Part shown: piece after piece, positions 1 to 4,685 of the stretch
How the letters are laid out: each line of letters begins with the position of its first letter
Numbering within the stretch: the first letter of the stretch is position 1
Assembly (NCBI GenBank): GCA_035258565.1
Contig: DATFXF010000120.1
Location: forward strand, 1 to 5,202
Direction of reading: 5' to 3'
Origin: DATFXF01 sp035258565
GTDB taxonomy: Bacteria; Acidobacteriota; Terriglobia; Acidiferrales; UBA7541
DNA: 5,202 nucleotides
The notes under the pieces: model-generated
The model's input: only the letters and a program-made list of their open reading frames with translations
Database searches by the model: none
Told to the model about the DNA's origin: nothing
Position numbers and translations under genes: made by a program

Positions 1-331
1 GGGCCTGATCGAAGCCGCGTTCAAATGTGCTGGTGACGTGCTCGGTACAAGCCACCCAAGCGACTTCGCCTTCGACCCGCACCCACACCGAGCTGATTTC
101 CACCTTGATGCGTTCCGTGCTCGAGAAGATGCGCACCCAACTCTCCCGCACCTCACCCCAGCCGAGCAGCAGGTCCCAACCGGGATGCACGCATTCCACC
201 CAGTCCTCCTGCAGCCAAATCTCGTCCATCTTCTCGATCGCAAGCGCGGCAAACGCACGGTAGAATTGGTGGTTGGCCTCGAGCACAGCTTGTTCGGGAT
301 TTTCTAACCTCGGCGCAGCTCGGGTGGGCAT
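1..331 (-). CDS. NTF2/SnoaL-like domain protein, C-terminus cut by window edge
   Basis: The reading frame opens with ATG at 331 and stays open to the left edge, giving 110 residues and no stop, so the C-terminus is missing. A strong Shine-Dalgarno run, GGAGGAGG (341-334 on the minus strand), lies just upstream and fixes the start. The N-terminal helix (LEANHQFYRAFAALAIEKMDEIW, about residues 17-39) is followed by a Trp-rich region, including HPGWDLLLGWGEVRESW at about 49-65, and by beta strands such as KVEISSVWVRVEGEVAWV. This pattern fits the SnoaL_3 / nuclear transport factor 2-like fold, a small alpha+beta cone used by many unrelated enzymes and binding proteins. No catalytic residue can be assigned, so the substrate is unknown. 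It lies 81 bases downstream of bioY on the same strand and could be read through from it. The fold call is fairly sure; the function is open. Confidence 0.8.
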   Translation of the reverse strand, partial: MPTRAAPRLENPEQAVLEANHQFYRAFAALAIEKMDEIWLQEDWVECVHPGWDLLLGWGEVRESWVRIFSSTERIKVEISSVWVRVEGEVAWVACTEHVTSTFERGFDQA

Positions 332-412
332 GGCCTCCTCCGGGCGCGTGGGCGCAAACTCCCCCCCGACCCGATCCCTCAGCCGTTGTGAAGGAGCTGC
401 TTGGGCCCCGGC

Positions 413-1033
413 TCAACCCTGCGCGGGCGGCCGAGACGAGCCTCGCCTCGGACCCCTCGGCAAGTTGATTCCGAGTTCCACGCCGCGGACAGCGACCAGC
501 ACCAGCGCCATCTTGATGAGTTCGCCCAGCAGGAATGGCTGGAGGCCCACAACAATCGCTCCGCCCAGTCCCATTTTGAACGCGGTGGCCAGCCACGCGC
601 AGCCACCCGCGAAGATCACGATTTCGCCGCTCAGCAACGCGCCGACCAGCTGCAGCGCGGAGGCGCGGTGGCTACGCTCCACGAGCCACCCGGTCACAAA
701 CGCCGCAGCCGGATACGCGAGCAGATAGCCGGCGGTAGGCCCGGCCAGGCGCGCTGCTCCCGGCAGGCCGAAAGGCTGAAACACGGGCAACCCTGCGATT
801 CCCTCGAGCACGTAGAAGCCCAGCACCAGCGCGGCGCGCCTCGCGCCCAGCAGGACGGCCACGAGCAACACGCCGAAGGTTTGCCCAGTGAGCGGCACGG
901 GCGTCCACGGCAGGGGCAGCGCAATCCATGCGCACAGAATCAAGAGTAGATTGGCCGCTGCCATGCGCGCCACATCCCATAGCACGCCCTCGCGCGAAAT
1001 CACACGGTCGGCAAGAACTCTTGCTTGTCTCAT
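413..1033 (-). CDS. bioY: Biotin transporter BioY (ECF S component)
   Basis: This 206-residue, very hydrophobic protein matches the BioY family. BioY is the membrane substrate-binding subunit that captures biotin, working with an ECF energising module (EcfT plus ATPases) or, in some bacteria, alone. Visible family signatures are PVPLTGQTFGVLL (about 45-57), LLGARRAALVLGFYVLEGIAGLPVF (about 61-85), LAGPTAGYLLAYPAAAF (about 96-112) and a C-terminal QPFLLGELIKM stretch. About six membrane segments are evident, and the length is normal for the family. The ATG at 1033 has only a weak GGGG-type ribosome site, but a TATAAT box lies 23 bases upstream. Met24 is a possible internal start, just before the first membrane helix. 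No ecfA or ecfT and no bio synthesis gene is in view, so the partner module must be elsewhere or absent. The last roughly 20 residues form an Arg/Pro-rich tail. Confidence 0.93.
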   Translation of the reverse strand: MRQARVLADRVISREGVLWDVARMAAANLLLILCAWIALPLPWTPVPLTGQTFGVLLVAVLLGARRAALVLGFYVLEGIAGLPVFQPFGLPGAARLAGPTAGYLLAYPAAAFVTGWLVERSHRASALQLVGALLSGEIVIFAGGCAWLATAFKMGLGGAIVVGLQPFLLGELIKMALVLVAVRGVELGINLPRGPRRGSSRPPAQG

Positions 1034-1056
1034 CGAGAACCCCAGAAAGCTGACCG

Positions 1057-1062
1057 ATTATA
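1057..1062 (-). promoter_or_regulatory. Candidate -10 box for bioY
   Basis: The minus strand reads TATAAT exactly, 23 bases upstream of the bioY ATG, which would give a leader of roughly 17 bases. At 17-base spacing the -35 position reads GTGCCG, which does not resemble TTGACA, so this is a -10-only candidate. No BirA-like or other operator palindrome was recognised beside it. Confidence 0.35.
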
Positions 1063-1094
1063 CCTGACGCCCTGGCCGGCGGCACGGCCTCAGG
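1063..1094. repeat. Bulged GC-rich inverted repeat between the cupin gene and bioY
   Basis: The right arm GGCCTCAGG (1086-1094) can pair with GGCC (1074-1077) and CCTGA (1063-1067), leaving a 6-base bulge on the left side and an 8-base loop. It sits 10 bases past the cupin stop codon and directly abuts the TATAAT box of bioY. There is no T-tract after it in either direction, so it is not a canonical intrinsic terminator. It might attenuate read-through from the cupin gene or simply be GC-rich chance pairing. Confidence 0.3.
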
Positions 1095-1104
1095 TCGGCG
1101 CGAG

Positions 1105-1473
1105 CTACTTGAGCTGCACGACAACCACGCGCATCCGGCTCTTGCCCACGTTCGCCTCGTTGTGCTCGAAGCCGGCCTCGCGCCAGACAACCTCTCCCGG
1201 CTTGCGCTCGTGAATTTCAGTGTGACCATCGGGGAGCTCTTCCTTGATAGTCGCCCCTTCGAGGAAGAGGACTACCGCCGCCAGTGTGTGTCTGTGCATT
1301 CCGACAGCTTGACCGGGCGTGAGGATACCCTCGACCACTTCGACCCGATCATTCGACAAGAGTACTTTCCCCAACGGCGCCCCCTGCTGCTGCGGCAGAG
1401 CGGCCGCCGCGGCAACGGAGACAACCAGAACGCTGAAGGTGACGAGAGGCCGCAGCGAGATTCGCAGCTTCAT
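1105..1473 (-). CDS. Small exported cupin-domain protein
   Basis: The protein has 122 residues. Residues 1-25 form a Sec-type signal peptide: basic MKLRISLR, then a hydrophobic run rich in V and A, with likely cleavage near AAAAA-LPQQ. The rest is a single small beta barrel of the cupin type. Motif 1 is seen as GQAVGMHRHTLAAVVLFLEG (54-73), with metal-ligand candidates His60 and His62. Motif 2 is seen as PGEVVWREAGFEHNEAN (92-108), with His104 as the third candidate ligand. The Glu usually found in motif 1 is replaced by a small or hydrophobic residue, so metal binding may use three His only or be altered. A good ribosome site (AGGAG, 8 bases upstream of the ATG) supports the start. Export implies a periplasmic or secreted role. 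The substrate cannot be inferred from sequence or from the neighbours. Confidence 0.82.
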   Translation of the reverse strand: MKLRISLRPLVTFSVLVVSVAAAAALPQQQGAPLGKVLLSNDRVEVVEGILTPGQAVGMHRHTLAAVVLFLEGATIKEELPDGHTEIHERKPGEVVWREAGFEHNEANVGKSRMRVVVVQLK

Positions 1474-1633
1474 TTCTACTGCTCCTGTTTGGCTGGCATG
1501 GCCCGCGCAGGAAAACTCCTCGAGATCGCCTGGCGGTCCCGGGCTTCGACGGCCCGCCCCAGGGGAATGCCTCCTGCGGGGGCAGAATCTTCTCTTTTCC
1601 CTCTCCGGAGGGCAAGAGCGAACTGCCGAATGA

Positions 1634-1676
1634 GACCGAACGACCGCGTTCGCGGCCGCGCCTTCCGCTTTCGGTC
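1634..1676. repeat. Nested GC-rich inverted repeat in the 1474-1708 intergenic region
   Basis: Outer arms GACCGAA (1634-1640) and TTCGGTC (1670-1676) are perfect 7-base inverted repeats separated by 29 bases. Inside them is a second perfect inverted repeat, CCGCG-TT-CGCGG (1644-1655). The surrounding 235-base gap lies between the stop of the pilin-like gene (1709) and the cupin ATG (1473), both on the minus strand. No T-tract follows in either direction. It could be a transcript-end or mRNA-stabilising structure, a REP-like element or a protein-binding site. Pairing by chance is also possible in such GC-rich DNA. I found no other convincing signal in this gap. Confidence 0.35.
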
Positions 1677-1708
1677 AGAGGCCGGCTGGCGGACAAGCCC
1701 TTCTTCCC

Positions 1709-2635
1709 CTAGTGGGGCTCAAGGCGCGGGTCGGAGGCGGTAGCCGGGGCACCCTGCTTATCCGCCCCGCGCAGTGTTCCGCTCCCGTCGAGAAGGAACG
1801 ACCGTCGGCCCGTCTCTCCGTACTCAGCTGGCGTGGCCGAGATCTCGAACCCTGGCTGCGCAGCTTCGCCCTGACTGGGCACGACCCTGTAACGAAATAT
1901 GTAGCCGTTCTTCTTTCCTGCGGTGAGATCCGCGTCGATGAGGCCTGCTGCGTCGGGCGAAATGCCTTCTTTAGATGCCGGGCCGAGCTGCGCGAGGCTC
2001 TCCGGCAAGCTGCCGAAGGCGCGCCGGTAAGTGGCGATGGCTTGCGCAGTCTGGCGCAGGGCGGCGATGGCCTCGGACTCATGGGCCTCGAGGTCGGAGG
2101 CTTCCCATTGCTTGGAAAGCTCGGCTAGGTTCAACAGCAGAAGGCCTACAGAGAGAAGTTTCCACCCTCCAGCTTGCCGGACTAATCCAAACTCCACGCG
2201 CCGCGAGGTCGCACGGGTTTCCGCCCCCGCAGTTTCGCCCGGCACGCGCACTTCGACGGGAATGAAGGCCAGGTTTTCCCGCAGGCGCGTTTCGCCGAAG
2301 CGCGTTTCGGTCGTGGCGGACGGGGTTGTGCAGCGTACGACGGTGTGGCCGCCGGCGTCGAGGGATAGCAGCGGGCGACCCTCGTGGTCGAGCAGCGTGA
2401 AGCGCTCCATCAACCGGACGCGCTGGTGGGCGGGAAGTTCGCGGAAAATGGCAGCGTTGTCGGGGGTGAGAACGCGCGCGAACTCCTCAGCATTCTGTCG
2501 ACACGCGGCCACCAACGCACCACTCAACGCCTCGGCTGGCCCTTCCTCCGGCGCGGCTCCCATGGGCGCAGCGACTGCGCAAAGGAACATCAGGGCGGCG
2601 AGCGCGCTTTTCCGCCAGGATGAGAAGAAGCTCAC
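1709..2635 (-). CDS. Secreted two-part protein with type IV pilin-like C-terminal domain
   Basis: The chosen start is GTG at 2635, giving 308 residues; its GTGA overlaps the stop of the upstream receiver gene. Starting here also puts a signal peptide at the very N-terminus (SWRK, then SALAALMFLCAVAAP, cleavage near residue 27), whereas the ATG at 2713 would bury it. Residues about 33-176 form a domain I do not recognise; its helix-then-strand pattern ending in GGWKLLSVGLLLLNL suggests an NTF2-like fold. Residues about 180-303 resemble the globular part of pilins common in Acidobacteria: the EAIAALRQTAQAIATY helix, SLPESLAQLGP, AAGLIDADLTAGKKNGYIFRY, and a closing TGRRSFLLDGSGTLR with an ATASDP tail. 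The prepilin leader and the hydrophobic half of the pilin N-helix are absent, so it should not enter a pilus in the standard way. It is probably periplasmic or surface-located. Function is unknown. Confidence 0.75.
   Translation of the reverse strand: MSFFSSWRKSALAALMFLCAVAAPMGAAPEEGPAEALSGALVAACRQNAEEFARVLTPDNAAIFRELPAHQRVRLMERFTLLDHEGRPLLSLDAGGHTVVRCTTPSATTETRFGETRLRENLAFIPVEVRVPGETAGAETRATSRRVEFGLVRQAGGWKLLSVGLLLLNLAELSKQWEASDLEAHESEAIAALRQTAQAIATYRRAFGSLPESLAQLGPASKEGISPDAAGLIDADLTAGKKNGYIFRYRVVPSQGEAAQPGFEISATPAEYGETGRRSFLLDGSGTLRGADKQGAPATASDPRLEPH
2632..2635 (-). other. GTGA stop/start overlap (translational coupling)
   Basis: The minus strand reads GTGA, in which TGA ends the receiver gene and GTG begins the pilin-like gene. 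Four-base overlaps of this kind usually mean translation of the second gene depends on ribosomes finishing the first. Only a weak AGG-type ribosome site precedes the GTG, which agrees with coupling. Confidence 0.7.
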
Positions 2636-2994
2636 GACGTGTTCGACCTGGCCTGCGCCAGGATAGCGGGCAGATTCTGAGTGAACTTGGATCGCGGCAG
2701 CACCTGTTCGCACCCTGCCGCGCGCGCGCGTTCGGCCAGTTCCACTTGCACGTGAGAGAGAAAGGCCACTACAGGTCGTTCGTTATTCATGGCGCGCAAC
2801 TGGTCGAGCGCTTCGATGGCGCCGCCGCGCGCGTTCAGATCCACGATGAGAAGCGCGGGTACACCCTGCCGGGCGGCGGCGAGAAAAGCGTCCCCCGTGG
2901 AGTAGGTCTCAACCTCGACGCCCACTTGCCGGGCCGTCTCCAGCATCTTGGCCTGGAAAAAGATGTCGTCCACCAGAGCGACCACCCTGGCCAT
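2632..2994 (-). CDS. Small CheY-like receiver protein, partly degenerate active site
   Basis: This is a 120-residue stand-alone domain with the order and length of a response-regulator receiver. Visible landmarks are the acidic pair Asp9-Asp10 after strand 1 (ARVVALVDD), the candidate phospho-acceptor Asp52 in ALLIVDLN, and Ser80 in the Ser/Thr switch position of VVAFLSHV. The usual Lys of a KP motif appears to be replaced: the equivalent stretch reads QVLPRSKF, with Arg101 aligned to the Lys and Lys103 nearby. No DNA-binding output domain follows. It might act as a phospho-relay or protein-interaction module, or no longer be phosphorylated. ATG 2994 is preceded by GGAGGG at a 6-base gap, which fixes the start. 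The frame stays open further upstream to 3327, but that extension has no receiver-like sequence. It is coupled to the pilin-like gene by an overlap. No histidine kinase is in view. Confidence 0.78.
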   Translation of the reverse strand: MARVVALVDDIFFQAKMLETARQVGVEVETYSTGDAFLAAARQGVPALLIVDLNARGGAIEALDQLRAMNNERPVVAFLSHVQVELAERARAAGCEQVLPRSKFTQNLPAILAQARSNTS

Positions 2995-3012
2995 GCATGT
3001 CCCTCCAATTTG

Positions 3013-3041
3013 GGTGTACCACGCCCGCAGGTGGCTGACAA
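3013..3041 (-). promoter_or_regulatory. Candidate promoter for the receiver/pilin-like pair
   Basis: On the minus strand TTGTCA (3041-3036) is followed after 17 bases by TACACC (3018-3013), with TGG directly before it as an extended -10. Predicted transcription would begin near 3006, just before the GGAGGG ribosome site. The -35 matches the sigma-70 consensus at 5 of 6 positions, while the -10 hexamer is poor (3 of 6). Confidence 0.35.
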
Positions 3042-3093
3042 GCGGTCGAACCGGCGCGAGCAGCTCCACTTCCAGTCTGGCGCTCGGCTGCGG

Positions 3094-3099
3094 TATAAG
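3094..3099 (+). promoter_or_regulatory. Candidate -10 box for the glutaredoxin-like gene
   Basis: TATAAG lies 22 bases upstream of the ATG at 3122, in the 127-base divergent region shared with the receiver gene. No good -35 hexamer is seen at 16-18 bases upstream, so this is weak. Confidence 0.28.
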
Positions 3100-3121
3100 G
3101 GGTTGTGTTGGATCGCCGGAG

Positions 3122-3601
3122 ATGCATTCGATTGCCAGACGCGCGCTTGAAGCGTATGACGAGTTGGGCCGAGACGCGCTCGATCTGGCCACACTTGTCG
3201 AACGCGCGGCCGAGCCTGGCAAACAGGCTATGCCTGCCCACCGCGATGCGATCCGCGCCGTCCTGACGCAACTCGTGAGACAAGGCTGGCTCCGCTCTGC
3301 CGGCTCGTGGGGCCCTTTCGCGCGCACCGAGGAGGGGCGTCTGGCGCTGGCCGGACCGCGTGAACTGACCCTCTATACGCGTCCCGGCTGCCACCTGTGC
3401 GAGGAGGCCAAGTCCGAGATCGCTCCGCTGCTCGGCGAGTACGGCGCTAGACTGAGGGAAGTGAACATCGATGACGACCCGGCGCTCCGCGAGCGCTATA
3501 CGAACGATGTCCCGGTCCTCTTTCTAGGCGCGCGCAAGGTAGCCAAGCATCGCATGAATCTCACTCAGCTTCGCCGTCAGCTCAAAGAGGCTGCCAGTTA
3601 G
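3122..3601 (+). CDS. Winged-helix-like / glutaredoxin-like fusion protein
   Basis: The protein has 159 residues in two parts. Residues 1-78 are helical and end in a pattern that looks like a winged-helix module: RDAIRAVLTQLVRQGWLR (41-58), then a short wing and TEEGRLALAG (69-78). Residues 80-156 are a thioredoxin-fold domain of the small glutaredoxin-like type (DUF836-like): LTLYTRPGCHLCEEAK (82-97) with redox Cys90 and Cys93, VNIDDDPALRERY (114-126), and the cis-Pro site at Val130-Pro131 (NDVPVLFL). It could be a thiol-disulfide reductase tethered to a nucleic-acid- or protein-binding module, or a redox-sensing regulator. The start is the ATG at 3122; the GGAG directly abutting it is too close to be an ideal ribosome site, and GGA about 9 bases upstream may serve. 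The frame is open back to 2948, but that part overlaps the opposite gene and its leader. It is followed after 16 bases by the FtsH-like gene. Confidence 0.8.
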   Translation: MHSIARRALEAYDELGRDALDLATLVERAAEPGKQAMPAHRDAIRAVLTQLVRQGWLRSAGSWGPFARTEEGRLALAGPRELTLYTRPGCHLCEEAKSEIAPLLGEYGARLREVNIDDDPALRERYTNDVPVLFLGARKVAKHRMNLTQLRRQLKEAAS

Positions 3602-3617
3602 TCGGCCGGATCATCCG

Positions 3618-3959
3618 ATGGCACAAGACAAGGTAGCGGCGAGACGCTTCTTAATGATCGCGGCAACTCTGTTGTGGGCAATTTCTGCCTGGATGGGTTT
3701 CGGTCTTTTTTCGCAAGGACGGCCGCAGCTGCCACCAGAACTGTCCCGCGAGGAGTTTCTCGCCGAGGTTCGGCAAGGCCACGTTCACGAGGTGACCATT
3801 TGGGATAAACAGGTGCACACCGGAGTGAGCTCCACGCGTGGGCCTTTTAGAACTGACCTCCGTGCTGAGGCCCGAAACCTTTCGAGCGAACTGCGCGCGA
3901 TGGGCATCCAGGTGTCCGAGAAAGAATCGAAGGATTCAAGTCCGAGGCCACTGTTCTAG
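3618..3959 (+). CDS. Stand-alone FtsH N-terminal (extracytoplasmic) domain-like membrane protein
   Basis: The protein has 113 residues. A basic N-terminus (AARR) leads into one membrane helix, about residues 11-31 (FLMIAATLLWAISAWMGFGLF). Residues about 42-102 resemble the periplasmic domain of the FtsH protease: LSREEFLAEVRQGHVHEVTI, then a short hairpin, then TDLRAEARNLSSELRAMGIQV, matching the FtsH order of SxxEFL...V..V.I, a Y/F-T strand, and L...L...G..V. It then stops: there is no second membrane helix, AAA+ Walker motifs or HExxH zinc site, and the following DNA codes on the other strand. Full FtsH is over 600 residues. It may be an independent regulator of or decoy for the FtsH/HflKC complex, or a degraded remnant. 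The ORF is intact, short and close behind the glutaredoxin-like gene (16-base gap), which favours a real co-transcribed gene. The ribosome site is weak. Confidence 0.68.
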   Translation: MAQDKVAARRFLMIAATLLWAISAWMGFGLFSQGRPQLPPELSREEFLAEVRQGHVHEVTIWDKQVHTGVSSTRGPFRTDLRAEARNLSSELRAMGIQVSEKESKDSSPRPLF

Positions 3960-4014
3960 TGTGGTCTCCGGCATCGGTCCAAGCACACGCTCCCACTCTC
4001 CTATCCGGGAACGT

Positions 4015-4455
4015 TCAGTGGCTAGTACAAGGCTTCGCCCCGACGGTTTGGTCGGGCACGTCGCCCGGGCGACCCTTCACGCGGTCGTAGATCGTGACTT
4101 CGCAGGTGGAGCCGAGAGCTTCGTTGTAGTAGGTCGGCACTCCAAGCGCCGTGCGCAACTCCTCGTTGAAGCGGCGCAGGTAACCAAGCTGCTCGGCCCG
4201 TGCGGGTAACTTGCGGCCCTCGTCCGTCAGCAGGAATTTTTGGTAGCCGGCGTCCCACAGCCGGGAGAACTGTCCGCGGACTAGGATGGAAGGCGTGATG
4301 GTCATTTGGTAGCGCCCATCCGCCGTCTTACGGAATTCCGCGCCGCAACCATATTTTTCCACCCGCACCGCGCCCCCGGTGTTGCTCACGGTAAACCCGG
4401 AGGTTGAGAGAGTCTCCAAAATGGCCGGGTCAAATCGTTCGCTCACGCGCCACAT
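4015..4455 (-). CDS. Conserved-looking protein of unknown function (146 aa)
   Basis: I cannot place this in a named family. It has no signal peptide and no membrane helix, and is probably a soluble cytoplasmic protein. The N-terminal part (about 1-60) looks like alternating strands, including VRVEKYGCGAEF and GRYQMTITPSILVRG. A middle block (62-83) reads QFSRLWDAGYQKFLLTDEGRKL, followed by a helix LGYLRRFNEELRTALGV (90-106), then YYNEALGSTCEVTIYDRVKGR (109-129) near the C-terminus. Cys37, Cys118 and Cys143 are present. The start is ATG 4455: an in-frame TGA lies about ten codons upstream, so no longer start is possible, though GTG at codon 4 is an alternative. No clear ribosome site is seen. 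The gene is convergent with the FtsH-like gene (55 bases apart) and divergent from cysteine synthase. Confidence 0.65.
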   Translation of the reverse strand: MWRVSERFDPAILETLSTSGFTVSNTGGAVRVEKYGCGAEFRKTADGRYQMTITPSILVRGQFSRLWDAGYQKFLLTDEGRKLPARAEQLGYLRRFNEELRTALGVPTYYNEALGSTCEVTIYDRVKGRPGDVPDQTVGAKPCTSH

Positions 4456-4685
4456 GACGAAACAGGGTAGGGAACCATACGGTCATCTGTAAAGCTGAAA
4501 GTGGGCCACCCGCAAACTCCGCTTGAATCGGACGAACTGGCCGCATATTCTACCGTTTGACGCGGCTTTCCACCCTACCAACTCCGGAAGGCTTTCTGCT
4601 AAGCTATGATATCTAAGGGGAATACAACAACGCCTGCTCGATTATTGCATCCAGGCACGGGCAGCCGCAAACAGTTGAGTTGGGA
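4456..4685. promoter_or_regulatory. Divergent intergenic region upstream of cysteine synthase
   Basis: These 230 bases separate two divergent genes and so should hold both promoters. On the plus strand TATGAT (4605-4610) is the best -10-like hexamer, but the -35 position at 17 bases reads CTCCGG, so it is unconvincing. TTGACG (4557-4562) is a good -35-like hexamer without a matching -10. A small TTGC...GCAA hairpin (4645-4670) lies just before the cysteine synthase start. I recognise no T-box, SAM riboswitch or CysB-type site. Individual promoter positions cannot be assigned. Confidence 0.3.

Noticed and set aside
401..949. Long plus-strand open frame opposite bioY
   Set aside because: Its Gln/Arg/His-rich translation is the typical antisense shadow of a GC-rich membrane protein gene; the BioY signatures are on the minus strand.
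1162..1743. Plus-strand open frame of 193 codons spanning the cupin gene and its upstream gap
   Set aside because: It is low-complexity and Arg-rich, with no recognisable motif, and lies antisense to a gene with signal peptide, cupin motifs and ribosome site.
2031..2666. Plus-strand open frame of 211 codons opposite the pilin-like gene
   Set aside because: It is an antisense shadow: Ser/Arg-rich translation with no domain, opposite a gene with clear signal peptide and pilin-like pattern.
2636..2713. ATG start at 2713 for the pilin-like gene
   Set aside because: It would lie inside the receiver coding region and place 26 residues before an obvious signal peptide; GTG at 2635 gives a proper signal peptide and the GTGA overlap.
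2948..3121. Upstream extension of the glutaredoxin-like gene to 2948 (plus)
   Set aside because: The extension runs through the intergenic region and into the start of the receiver gene on the other strand, and its sequence has no domain-like character.
2995..3327. N-terminal extension of the receiver gene to an upstream ATG at 3327 (minus)
   Set aside because: The extra residues have no receiver-like pattern, overlap the opposite glutaredoxin-like gene, and the ATG at 2994 has a strong GGAGGG ribosome site.
3959..3988. GTGTG...CACAC pairing between the convergent genes as a bidirectional terminator
   Set aside because: Only five base pairs with a 20-base unpaired interior and no T-tract; not enough to call a terminator.
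4645..4670. Small TTGC/GCAA hairpin before cysteine synthase as a riboswitch or attenuator
   Set aside because: Short bulged stem with no T-box, SAM-type or leader-peptide features; probably chance.
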